Source: Blautia sp. MSJ-9 | Lineage (GTDB): Bacteria > Bacillota > Clostridia > Lachnospirales > Lachnospiraceae | Length of the DNA stretch: 64,000 bases | NCBI RefSeq assembly: GCF_018919065.1 | Contig: NZ_JAHLQG010000054.1 | Location: forward strand, 1 to 64,000 | Direction: 5' to 3' | Shown: positions 51,546-59,451 of the stretch, one piece after another | Numbering within the stretch: the first letter of the stretch is position 1 | Layout of the letters: every line of letters starts with the position of its first letter | Translations under genes and position numbers: made by a program | The notes under the pieces: model-generated | The model's database searches: none | Seen by the model: only the letters and a program-made list of their open reading frames with translations | What the model was told of the DNA's origin: nothing

Positions 51546-53033
51546 ATGAAATTTGATTTTGAGTATGGACAGGGAACCATGTCTGCTGAATTGCCGGATA
51601 ATACTGATATTTTTATCCCGGGAGAAACTGTAAAGGATCCTGATCATATTCCGGAAGATCAGCTTGAGGCTGCTTATCTGGAAAGTCTGGCTCATCCGAT
51701 CGGTATGCCTACTTTAACAGAACTGGCAGGACCCGGAAAAACAGTTACTATTGTTGTTCCGGATCGTGTAAAAGGTGGCGAGCAGGCTACCAGCCACAGA
51801 AAGTTAAGCATTAAATATATTTTGAAAGAATTATATGCTGCCGGTGTTGAAAAGAAAGATATTCTTTTCATTATTTCTAACGGACTTCATCCAAGAAGCA
51901 CAGAAGCGGATGCAAAGGCTATCTTTGGAGAAGAATTATTTAATGAATTCTGGCATACAGGACAGATCATCAGTCATGACAGTGAAGATCAGGAACATAT
52001 GGTAGATCTTGGAACCACTCACAGAGGCGATCCGGTGTACATGAATAAATATGTCTTTGAGTGTGATATTCCGATTCTTATCGGTCATGTACAGGGAAAT
52101 CCTTATGGTGGATATTCAGGCGGATACAAACACAGTGCAACTGGTATTACAAACTGGAAATGTATTGCAAGCCATCATGTACCGTCTGTTATGCACAGAG
52201 ATGATTTTACACCGGTTAATGGTGGAAGCCTGATGCGTAATAAATTTGATGAGATCAGTATGCATATGGAAGAAAAAATGGGACATCCTTTCTTCTGCTG
52301 TGATGCTGTACTGGATACACAGTCCAGACAGATCGCAATTTACTCAGGCTATGCAAAGGAAATGATGCCGATCAGCTGGAAGCTTGCTGACAAGAGAACC
52401 TATGTACACTGGGCAGAGAAGAAATATGATGTACTTGTATTTGGTATGCCGCAGAAATTCCACTATGGTGATGGAATGGGAACCAATCCTATCATGATGA
52501 TGCAGGCTTTAAGTGCACAGGTACTTCGATTCAAGAGAGTTATGAGTGATAACTGTGTAATTATCTGCGCATCTACATGCAATGGTTATTTCCATGATGA
52601 GCGTTGGCCATATTTAAGAGAATTATATGATCTGTTCCAGCATGATCATATGAATACGCTGCCGGATATGAACCGCCTTGGTGAGTATTTTGCTACGAAT
52701 GAAGAATATATCCGTAAATATCGTTATACGAATGCATTCCATCCATTCCATGGCTTCTCTATGATGTCCTGCGGACATATTGCAGAAATGAATACCAGTG
52801 CAATCTATATCGTAGGCGCTGAGGAACCGGGCTATGCAAGAGGAATGGGCTTAAAAACAAGAGCTACATTTGAAGAAGCACTGGAAGATGCCAAGAAGAA
52901 ATATGTTGGTCAGGAACCAAATATTCTGGCACTGCCAATGACATTCAAAAAAGCAGCTGTACATCTTTGCATGAAAGATCCTGCACAGGATTGTATGGAT
53001 GAATATGGACATCGTCATCCATGTTGCTGTTGA
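51546..53033 (+). CDS. LarA-family nickel-pincer racemase/epimerase homologue
   Basis: 495 aa. The cofactor lysine lies in YSGGYK (Lys195, equal to LarA Lys184), His211 equals the nickel ligand His200, and His115 (NGLHPRST) equals the catalytic His108. The second catalytic His (174 in LarA) is Asn185 here, with His181 close by. These enzymes invert the carbon of a 2-hydroxy acid (lactate, malate, gluconate and others). The C-terminus ends HRHPCCC, an unusual Cys cluster. Last gene of the nagB operon; GAAGGGAG precedes ATG 51546. Confidence 0.85.
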   Translation: MKFDFEYGQGTMSAELPDNTDIFIPGETVKDPDHIPEDQLEAAYLESLAHPIGMPTLTELAGPGKTVTIVVPDRVKGGEQATSHRKLSIKYILKELYAAGVEKKDILFIISNGLHPRSTEADAKAIFGEELFNEFWHTGQIISHDSEDQEHMVDLGTTHRGDPVYMNKYVFECDIPILIGHVQGNPYGGYSGGYKHSATGITNWKCIASHHVPSVMHRDDFTPVNGGSLMRNKFDEISMHMEEKMGHPFFCCDAVLDTQSRQIAIYSGYAKEMMPISWKLADKRTYVHWAEKKYDVLVFGMPQKFHYGDGMGTNPIMMMQALSAQVLRFKRVMSDNCVIICASTCNGYFHDERWPYLRELYDLFQHDHMNTLPDMNRLGEYFATNEEYIRKYRYTNAFHPFHGFSMMSCGHIAEMNTSAIYIVGAEEPGYARGMGLKTRATFEEALEDAKKKYVGQEPNILALPMTFKKAAVHLCMKDPAQDCMDEYGHRHPCCC

Positions 53034-53076
53034 TGTAGCATCATTAATTAGTAGGGTATAGTATTTATAATATAAG

Positions 53077-53122
53077 CATCCCTGTCCAGAGCTGTTTTGT
53101 GTTTCTGACAGGGATGTTTTGT
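53077..53122 (+). terminator. Terminator of the nagB-larA operon
   Basis: CATCCCTGTC (53077-53086) pairs with GACAGGGATG (53107-53116), followed by TTTTGTT. Confidence 0.82.
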
Positions 53123-53164
53123 TATATCACTGGCATTTTTATACTGAAAGAGAGAATTTGGGAT

Positions 53165-53704
53165 ATGAAAGAAAATACAGCTTTAAGAAAAAGAATTTTA
53201 GCAGCATTGTTTCTTGCGATCGGACTGATCCTTCCATTTATCACAATGCAGATACCGGCAGTAGGGAAAATGCTTTGCCCGATGCACATACCGGTGTTAT
53301 TATGTGGATATATCTGCGGATGGCCATATGGTTTACTTATTGGGATTATTACACCTCTTTTAAGAGGAGTGGTGTTCGGAATGCCGGCAATTTTTCCGAA
53401 TGCCTTCTGTATGGCGTTTGAACTTGCCACTTATGGGCTGGTGGCAGGAATTTTATCAGAAAAAATGAAAAAAGATATAAAATCCCTGTATATTTCACTC
53501 ATAGCAGCAATGCTGTGTGGACGGATCGTATGGGGACTGGTTTCGGCAGCAGTATATGCATTTACAGGAGGGATCTTTACCTGGGAACTGTTTCTGATGG
53601 GAGGATTTATAAATGCGTTGCCGGGAATTCTGATTCAGCTTGTTCTGATCCCGTCCCTGGTAGAACGTTTGTATAATATGGAAGGAACAGTAGAATGGAA
53701 TTAA
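53165..53704 (+). CDS. ECF transporter S component
   Basis: 179 aa, about six helices. 'MHIPVLLCGYICGWPYGLLIGIITPLLRGVVFGMP' is the ECF S-component core (helix 1-3). It binds a vitamin or vitamin precursor; the ligand cannot be told. ATG 53165 starts right at the conserved N-terminal 'LRKRILAALFLAIGLILPF'. It lies after the larA terminator and overlaps the P-loop kinase gene by 10 nt, so the two form a unit. Confidence 0.82.
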   Translation: MKENTALRKRILAALFLAIGLILPFITMQIPAVGKMLCPMHIPVLLCGYICGWPYGLLIGIITPLLRGVVFGMPAIFPNAFCMAFELATYGLVAGILSEKMKKDIKSLYISLIAAMLCGRIVWGLVSAAVYAFTGGIFTWELFLMGGFINALPGILIQLVLIPSLVERLYNMEGTVEWN

Positions 53705-54309
53705 AGGCATGCTGCAAAGAAAGATTTGAACCGGTAGTTCAGGCAATCAGAAAATTGCAGAAAGAGAAGGAAGGACTGGATGAGCCTCTGATCGTTGCAA
53801 TTGATGGCAGGTGTGGAAGTGGGAAAACTACATTGGGAGAATATCTGGAGCAGGTATTCGACTGTAATCTGTTCAGAATGGATGACTTTTTTCTGCGCAT
53901 GGAACAGCGTACGCCACAGCGTCTGAAAGAAACAGGAGGAAATGTGGATTATGAGCGGTTTGAGGAAACGGTATTAAGACCAATCTTTCAGAAGCAGACT
54001 GTTTTTTATCAGCCGTTCAGCTGCCAGAAATGGAATCTGCTGGAGGGATATCCTGTTCCTTATAAAAAACTCAATATTATAGAGGGTTCTTACAGTATGC
54101 ATCCATATTTTAAGAACCCTTATCAACTTCGTGTATTTTTAAATATTTCTCCCAAAGATCAGATGGAAAATATAAAAAAGCGCAATGGCCCGGAAAAGGC
54201 AAAACAATTTCAGAATATGTGGATCCCAAAGGAGGAAGCCTATTTTAAAAAATTCCATGTGATGGATGGTGCAATACAGGTCATGTGGAATCTGAAAACT
54301 GAAGAATAA
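53695..54309 (+). CDS. Uridine-kinase-like P-loop kinase
   Basis: 204 aa. Walker A IDGRCGSGKTT (~36-46), MDDFF (~64) as in uridine/pantothenate kinases, and the lid KRNGPEKAKQF. It phosphorylates a nucleoside or vitamin-like substrate. Overlap with an ECF S component suggests trapping of the imported vitamin by phosphorylation (inference). Confidence 0.78.
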   Translation: MELKACCKERFEPVVQAIRKLQKEKEGLDEPLIVAIDGRCGSGKTTLGEYLEQVFDCNLFRMDDFFLRMEQRTPQRLKETGGNVDYERFEETVLRPIFQKQTVFYQPFSCQKWNLLEGYPVPYKKLNIIEGSYSMHPYFKNPYQLRVFLNISPKDQMENIKKRNGPEKAKQFQNMWIPKEEAYFKKFHVMDGAIQVMWNLKTEE

Positions 54310-54313
54310 AAGA

Positions 54314-55198
54314 TTATTCTATCAGAGAAATCTCAAGATGATATGCTTTTTCTTTTCCGGATTCCAGTGTGAGGATCCCATGCTTATGCGCAAAAATATC
54401 ATCATCCTGATGAAAAATGCCGGAACCGTTCCATGGCTCCAGACAGAGAAACGGAGCCTTTCCTCCGGCCGGTGTCCAAATTGCAAGGGATTCAAAATCA
54501 GGATAATATACGGAAACACCTTTTCCTGTAATTGCATTTACGAAAGAAACATAGTGTGAATTCGTGTGTTCAAAGAAAACAGCATCCTGATCAAACATGG
54601 AAATTGTGAGAGGAAGTGTGTTGCCTTCTGCTTTCTGGGATACTTTGTGATTAAAATTAAATTCCAGATTCTTTATATCATATTCATAAGAAATAAAATT
54701 CTCTTCTTTTTCAAATCTTAAAATACAATTTTCAATATTTTCTCCATTATTGACCGGACACATGAAACCGGGATGTGCACCAATATGATAATACATAATG
54801 TCGGAATCTTTGTTTATTACTCTATAGTCCATAGACAGAGTACTGCCATTCAGATGATATGACAGGTAAAGTTCAAAATCATAAGGATAATGTTTTAATG
54901 TTTCTTCATTTGCTTTAAGTAAAAAAGTGACGGAATTTTCAGTCTGTTCTGTTACTTCAAATTCAGATTCTTTACAAAAACCATGTTTGGGCATCTGGTA
55001 TATATGATCCTTGATAACAGTTTCTCCGTTGCGGACATTTCCCACAGTCGGAAAAAGAAGCGGAGAAGATCGAAGCCAGTAAGCGGGATCAGAATTCCAT
55101 ACGTATTCATTCCCGGATGGATTGGAATAGGAATTTAATTCGGCACCAAGTGTGTTTAAAAGTACATGATAATTGTCAGATTGTAATTTAATCTGCAT
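54314..55198 (-). CDS. Aldose 1-epimerase-family protein (LacX-like)
   Basis: 294 aa galactose-mutarotase fold. YVWNSDPAYWLRSSPLLFPTVG, PKHGFCKE (catalytic-site His), GAHPGFMCP (His) and LCLEPWNG (Glu) are the LacX-type motifs. It interconverts sugar anomers. ATG 55198 follows GGGAGGG. An AAACGTTT operator stands 91 nt upstream, so it seems to belong to the same regulon as the 35-53 kb genes. Confidence 0.85.
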   Translation of the reverse strand: MQIKLQSDNYHVLLNTLGAELNSYSNPSGNEYVWNSDPAYWLRSSPLLFPTVGNVRNGETVIKDHIYQMPKHGFCKESEFEVTEQTENSVTFLLKANEETLKHYPYDFELYLSYHLNGSTLSMDYRVINKDSDIMYYHIGAHPGFMCPVNNGENIENCILRFEKEENFISYEYDIKNLEFNFNHKVSQKAEGNTLPLTISMFDQDAVFFEHTNSHYVSFVNAITGKGVSVYYPDFESLAIWTPAGGKAPFLCLEPWNGSGIFHQDDDIFAHKHGILTLESGKEKAYHLEISLIE

Positions 55199-55288
55199 AG
55201 TAAAACCCTCCCTGATAAATACATAATAGTAATATGCTGCATAAAACAAGCGTATCATAAAAACACTGTAATGGAATAGAAATTTGGA

Positions 55289-55298
55289 CAAACGTTTG
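55289..55298. promoter_or_regulatory. LacI-type operator CAAACGTTTG
   Basis: Perfect 10-bp palindrome, the same as at 36921-36930, between the LacX-like gene (minus) and the ATPase gene (plus). Confidence 0.6.
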
Positions 55299-55365
55299 GG
55301 GATGAAAGATAGAGGGTGGAGTTGATTTATGTTTAAATGCAAAACTTTTGTTCCTACAAAAACAC

Positions 55366-55411
55366 AAAAATCAATAGTTTTGGGATTATAATCCAAAAAC
55401 TATTGATTTTT
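55366..55411. repeat. 46-bp near-perfect palindrome
   Basis: 23-nt arms with a single mismatch and no loop (starts AAAAATCAATAGTTTTGGG). It lies 47 nt before the AAA/DUF4143 ATPase gene. T-rich ends on both strands would allow termination, yet there is no convergent gene here. It may be a regulatory site or the footprint of a past insertion. Confidence 0.75.
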
Positions 55412-55457
55412 ATATTGCTTTTGGAATATAATTAGTAAAAAAGAAGGGAGCATTATT

Positions 55458-56663
55458 ATGATTATAGAAAGAAAAGAATATTTAGAAAAACTGATAGCCT
55501 GGAAAGATAAGCAGTTGATTAAAATTGTTACAGGTGTACGACGTTGTGGAAAATCTATGCTTCTGGAAATTTATCGCAATTATTTAAAAGAGCATGGGAT
55601 TGAGGAAGAACAGATTATTTCTATTAATTTTGAAGATCTTGATTATGAAGAACTGACAGATTACAGGAAATTATATAAATATTTAAAGGAACGTCTGATT
55701 GATGGAAAAATGACATATATTTTCCTTGATGAAATTCAGAATGTAACAGATTTTCCGAAAGTGCTGGACAGTCTTTATATTAAAAAAAACATAGATATTT
55801 ATGTGACTGGTTCCAATGCATATATGTTGTCCAGTGAGATTGCAACTATGATTTCAGGAAGATATATTCAGATTGAAATGTTGCCGTTGTCTTTTAAGGA
55901 ATATATGGAGAGCACTGGCAGTATGAATGACAGAGGAATCAAATATGCTGAGTATTTGCAGAATAGTTCATTTCCGTTTACACTGGAATTAAAAAATCAG
56001 CCAGATGAGATCAGAGATTATCTGGAAGGAATCTATAATACGATTGTTGTAAAGGATATTATAAACAGGAAAAAAATCACAGATACTATGATGCTTAAGA
56101 GTGTCTTAAGATTTGTGTTTGATAATATAGGAAATCCATTGTCATCAAAAAAAATTGCAGATACGATGACTTCAGAAGGGCGAAAAATTGATACAAAAAC
56201 GGTGGAAAAATATCTAGAGGCTTTTAGCGAGAGTTATATTATATATCAGGCAAAACGTTATAATATAAAGGGAAAACAATATTTAAAAACTCTTGAAAAA
56301 TATTATATAGTTGATATTGGAATGAGGTATATGCTTTTAGGGTCGAGGCAGGCAGATGCAGGACATGTTCTGGAAAATATAGTCTATCTGGAATTGTTAC
56401 GTCGAGGATATGATGTGTATGTTGGAAAAATCAATTCATATGAAGTGGATTTTGTGGCACAGAATAAAAAGGGAACAGTATATTTCCAGGTGGCACTGAC
56501 TGTACGAGATGAAAATACACTTTTGAGAGAATTAAGACCATTACAGGCGATACGAGATCATTATCCAAAGATTATCTTAACAATGGATGAAGAACCAGAA
56601 GAACAATATGAGGGAATTCGACGTATTAATGCCAGAGACTGGTTATTGGGGATTGTAGACTGA
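55458..56663 (+). CDS. AAA ATPase with DUF4143 domain
   Basis: 401 aa. Walker A GVRRCGKSMLLE (~27-38), Walker B YIFLDEIQNV (~91-100), sensor TGSNAYMLSSE, then the DUF4143 C-terminus (ENIVYLELLRRGYDVYVGK ... YEVDFVAQNKKG) that resembles a restriction-endonuclease fold. The function of this widespread family is unclear. Codons are richer in ATA/AAA than those of the neighbours, and it is alone between a palindrome and the heat-shock genes, consistent with horizontal gain (inference). Confidence 0.88.
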   Translation: MIIERKEYLEKLIAWKDKQLIKIVTGVRRCGKSMLLEIYRNYLKEHGIEEEQIISINFEDLDYEELTDYRKLYKYLKERLIDGKMTYIFLDEIQNVTDFPKVLDSLYIKKNIDIYVTGSNAYMLSSEIATMISGRYIQIEMLPLSFKEYMESTGSMNDRGIKYAEYLQNSSFPFTLELKNQPDEIRDYLEGIYNTIVVKDIINRKKITDTMMLKSVLRFVFDNIGNPLSSKKIADTMTSEGRKIDTKTVEKYLEAFSESYIIYQAKRYNIKGKQYLKTLEKYYIVDIGMRYMLLGSRQADAGHVLENIVYLELLRRGYDVYVGKINSYEVDFVAQNKKGTVYFQVALTVRDENTLLRELRPLQAIRDHYPKIILTMDEEPEEQYEGIRRINARDWLLGIVD

Positions 56664-56837
56664 ACAATGCAAATTCATGGTAATAATATATAAAAACAGA
56701 AGATAATCATATTGCAGAGAAGTTTCATGTGGAGAATAAGATGTCTAAAATGAACCTGCCAGAAACTGTGACTGCTGTGGTATAAACTTTTGTCATTTTG
56801 CATGGCTCGTAGAGTTCACAAATTCTTCACAAAAAAA
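56664..56837. other. Spacer before the heat-shock promoter
   Basis: About 175 nt after the ATPase gene, AT-rich, without a clear terminator or gene. Confidence 0.4.
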
Positions 56838-56880
56838 TTAGCACTCACCTCTTGACAGTGCTAATAATAAGTGTTATATT
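56838..56880 (+). promoter_or_regulatory. CIRCE operator and sigma-A promoter of the hsp20 operon
   Basis: TTAGCACTC (56838-56846), nine bases, CAGTGCTAA (56856-56864): CIRCE with one changed base in the second arm. TTGACA (56852-56857) lies inside it, 17 bp from TATATT (56875-56880). HrcA bound here would cover the -35, giving heat-inducible expression. Confidence 0.9.
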
Positions 56881-56980
56881 ACAGCTAGAACAAAGGAAGG
56901 GGAACAAAAAGAGAACAAAGAAATAAGTTCTATGAGATTCCTGATAACCTAAGTTCCAAAGAAACAAGGTAAAGATACAT

Positions 56981-57015
56981 AACTGAGAGTCCATCACATG
57001 TAGATGGACGGTATA
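56981..57015 (+). promoter_or_regulatory. Structured element in the hsp20 leader
   Basis: AACTGAGAGTCCATCACATG (56981-57000) is identical to 34254-34273. Here it continues into GATGGAC, giving a GTCCATC/GATGGAC hairpin just before the ribosome site of hsp20-1. Confidence 0.5.
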
Positions 57016-57033
57016 GAAAAGGAGAGATGACTT

Positions 57034-57501
57034 ATGTTGATGCCTAGTATTTTTGGAGAAAATTTATTTGATGACTTTTTTGGAGATTTTCCATTTTATT
57101 ATGATGACAGAGCAATGAAAGATACAGAGAAGAAACTTTACGGACGCAGAGCCAGCCATATAATGAAAACCGATATCAAGGAAACTGATAAAGGCTATGA
57201 ACTGGTCGTAGATCTTCCGGGATTTACCAAAGATGAAGTAAAGGCTGACCTGGAGAATGGTTATCTGACTATCAGTGCAGAGAAAGGTCTGGATAAAGAT
57301 GAGCAGGAAAAAGAGACAGGACGTTATATCCGTAAGGAACGTTATGCAGGTGCCTGCAGCCGTAGCTTCTATGTAGGTAAAGAAGTTGAGAAAGAAGACA
57401 TTAAAGCAGAATTCAAACATGGTATCCTCACATTATTTGTACCAAAGAAAGAAGCAAAACCAGCAGTAGAACAGAAGAAAACAATTGCCATTGAAGGCTG
57501 A
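57034..57501 (+). CDS. Hsp20/alpha-crystallin small heat-shock protein 1
   Basis: 155 aa. Short N-terminus (MLMPSIFGENLFDDFFGDFPF), crystallin domain ~45-140 (KTDIKE..KGYELVVDLPGF ... ENGYLTISAEK ... FKHGILTLFVPK) and C-terminal IAIEG tail of the IxI type. It holds unfolding proteins. AAAGGAGAG precedes ATG 57034. It is under CIRCE and is nearly identical to the next gene. Confidence 0.95.
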   Translation: MLMPSIFGENLFDDFFGDFPFYYDDRAMKDTEKKLYGRRASHIMKTDIKETDKGYELVVDLPGFTKDEVKADLENGYLTISAEKGLDKDEQEKETGRYIRKERYAGACSRSFYVGKEVEKEDIKAEFKHGILTLFVPKKEAKPAVEQKKTIAIEG

Positions 57502-57519
57502 TGAATAAAAATATTCTGA

Positions 57520-57538
57520 CTGACCCGTTAAGGGTCAG
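57520..57538 (+). promoter_or_regulatory. Intercistronic hairpin between hsp20 genes
   Basis: CTGACCC and GGGTCAG pair across GTTAA; no T-run follows. It is likely an mRNA processing or stability element, and the second gene probably shares the first promoter. Confidence 0.5.
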
Positions 57539-57688
57539 CCAGAGATTAAAAACAGATATAAAAATAAAAGCTTGCGCTAAAAGATTGAAGATAAAAGGTT
57601 GAAAAAACCTGTAAAGATAGATTTGGAAAGTAAATCTGGCGAACAGATTTGACATATATAAAATATATTAGAAAAGGAGATATGACTT

Positions 57689-58156
57689 ATGTTAATGCCT
57701 AGTATTTTTGGAGAAAATTTATTTGATGACTTTTTTGGAGATTTCCCATTTTATTATGATGACAGAGCAATGAAAGACGCAGAGAAGAAACTCTACGGAC
57801 ATAAAGCAAACCACATTATGAAAACTGATATCAAGGAAATGAGCAACGGATATGAACTGGTTGTAGATCTTCCTGGATTTACAAAAGATGAAATCCATGC
57901 AGCACTGGAGAATGGTTATCTGACCATCAGTGCGGAGAAAGGTCTGGATAAAGACGAGAAGGAAAAAGAAACCGGTCGTTATATCCGCAGAGAACGTTAT
58001 GCAGGTGTCTGCAGCCGTAGCTTCTATGTAGGTAAAGAAGTACATCAGGACGACATCAAAGCAGAATTCAAACATGGTATCCTGACATTATTCGTTCCGA
58101 AGAAGGAAGCAAAACCAGCAGTGGAACAGAAGCACAGCATCTCCATTGAAGGATAA
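57689..58156 (+). CDS. Hsp20/alpha-crystallin small heat-shock protein 2
   Basis: 155 aa, a tandem duplicate of the preceding protein: the first ~40 residues are identical except for one change, and most differences lie in the crystallin domain surface (KEMSNGYE, DEIHAAL, VHQDDIKAE). AAAGGAGA precedes ATG 57689. Confidence 0.95.
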   Translation: MLMPSIFGENLFDDFFGDFPFYYDDRAMKDAEKKLYGHKANHIMKTDIKEMSNGYELVVDLPGFTKDEIHAALENGYLTISAEKGLDKDEKEKETGRYIRRERYAGVCSRSFYVGKEVHQDDIKAEFKHGILTLFVPKKEAKPAVEQKHSISIEG

Positions 58157-58170
58157 TAGATTAAATTACA

Positions 58171-58208
58171 GCAACGGGAGGTCAATCTTTTGGCTTCCCG
58201 TTGTTTTT
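58171..58208 (+). terminator. Terminator after hsp20-2
   Basis: CAACGGGA pairs with TCCCGTTG across ~15 nt, followed by five Ts. The DnaJ-like gene follows immediately, so read-through or a separate start is needed for it. Confidence 0.75.
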
Positions 58209-58225
58209 AAAAGAAGGTGATGATA

Positions 58226-59335
58226 TTGAAAAGAGACTATTATGAAGTTCTGGGCGTGAGCAGAAACGCAGATGCAGCAGCAATCAAAAAAGCATACAGA
58301 AAACTGGCCAAGAAATATCATCCGGACAGTAATGAGGGAAATGCTACAGCCGCAGAACGGTTTAAGGAAGTAAATGAAGCCTATGATGTTCTGAGTGATG
58401 AAAAGAAACGTAAATTGTATGATCAGTTTGGTCATGCTGCTTTTGAAGAAGGCGCCGGCAATTACGGCGGAGCTCAGGGAAATCCGTTTGGCGGCGGTTT
58501 CCAGGGATCATATAGTGACGGAAACGGATATCATGAATTCCATTTTGAGAATGGCGAAGACATGGATGATATTCTGAAGAACATCTTTGGCGGTGGATTT
58601 AAGAAGAGTAAATCATCCGGTGGATTTGGAGGAAGCGGATTCGGTACTGGTGGTTTCCATGGAAGTGGCTTTGGCGGTTTTGGTAGCGGAAGCAATGGTT
58701 TCGGCAGTGGATTTGGCAGTGGCGGAAGTGATTTCCACAGTCAAGGATTTGGAGGCTCTTATAGCAGTAAGGGTGAGGATCTTCATGCAGATGTTACTGT
58801 AAGTTTTGATGAAGCAGCTTTCGGCGGAAAGAAGGTTATCCGTCTGCAGAGCAGCAACGGTGGTGTCCAGAATTATGAAGTCAATATTCCTGCAGGTATT
58901 GAATCTGGTAAATCTATCAGGCTTAAGGGAAAAGGACACCCTGGAATCGGCGGCGGAGAAGCCGGTGATCTGCTTCTGAAAGTTAATGTCCAGGATAAAC
59001 CGGGATACAGACGTGAGGGCAGAGATGTTTATACAACAGTAAATATTCCATTTACGACAGCAGTATTTGGCGGTGAAGCGAAAGTTCATACGATTTATGG
59101 AGATGTTCTTTGTAATATCAAACCTGGAACACAGTCCGGAACTAAGATCCGTCTGAGAGGTAAGGGTATTGTTGCAATGAACAATCCATCTGTACATGGC
59201 GATGAATATGCAACAGTACAGATTGAGGTTCCGACAAACCTGACACCAGATGCAAGACGGAAACTGAAAGAATTCGAACAGGAATGTAATGGAAGCCGCA
59301 GGAGCCGTGGATTTGGCAGCGGGAGTGCGGCGTGA
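58226..59335 (+). CDS. DnaJ-like co-chaperone without zinc finger (CbpA type)
   Basis: About 369 aa. J-domain (1-70) with the HPD tripeptide (KYHPDS), a very long Gly/Phe/Ser linker (~75-190) and two C-terminal substrate-binding domains (~195-355; [24 protein letters not shown]). The four-cysteine-repeat domain of classical DnaJ is absent. It stimulates DnaK ATPase. TTG 58226 is favoured because AAGGTGA lies 5 nt upstream; GTG 58217 or ATG 58220 would place the start in that site. Confidence 0.92.
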   Translation: MKRDYYEVLGVSRNADAAAIKKAYRKLAKKYHPDSNEGNATAAERFKEVNEAYDVLSDEKKRKLYDQFGHAAFEEGAGNYGGAQGNPFGGGFQGSYSDGNGYHEFHFENGEDMDDILKNIFGGGFKKSKSSGGFGGSGFGTGGFHGSGFGGFGSGSNGFGSGFGSGGSDFHSQGFGGSYSSKGEDLHADVTVSFDEAAFGGKKVIRLQSSNGGVQNYEVNIPAGIESGKSIRLKGKGHPGIGGGEAGDLLLKVNVQDKPGYRREGRDVYTTVNIPFTTAVFGGEAKVHTIYGDVLCNIKPGTQSGTKIRLRGKGIVAMNNPSVHGDEYATVQIEVPTNLTPDARRKLKEFEQECNGSRRSRGFGSGSAA

Positions 59336-59389
59336 AGAATAATAAGGAATGCTTTTGAGCATATAGTGAAAAAGTTTTATATAGAGACG

Positions 59390-59432
59390 AAAAGGATACA
59401 TGCATAATAAAATGAGATGCATGTATCCTTTT
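59390..59432. terminator. Bidirectional terminator between dnaJ-like gene and nudC
   Basis: AAAAGGATACATGCAT (59390-59405) pairs perfectly with ATGCATGTATCCTTTT (59417-59432). Confidence 0.9.
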
Positions 59433-59451
59433 GTTGTATTGGGGAAAATAT

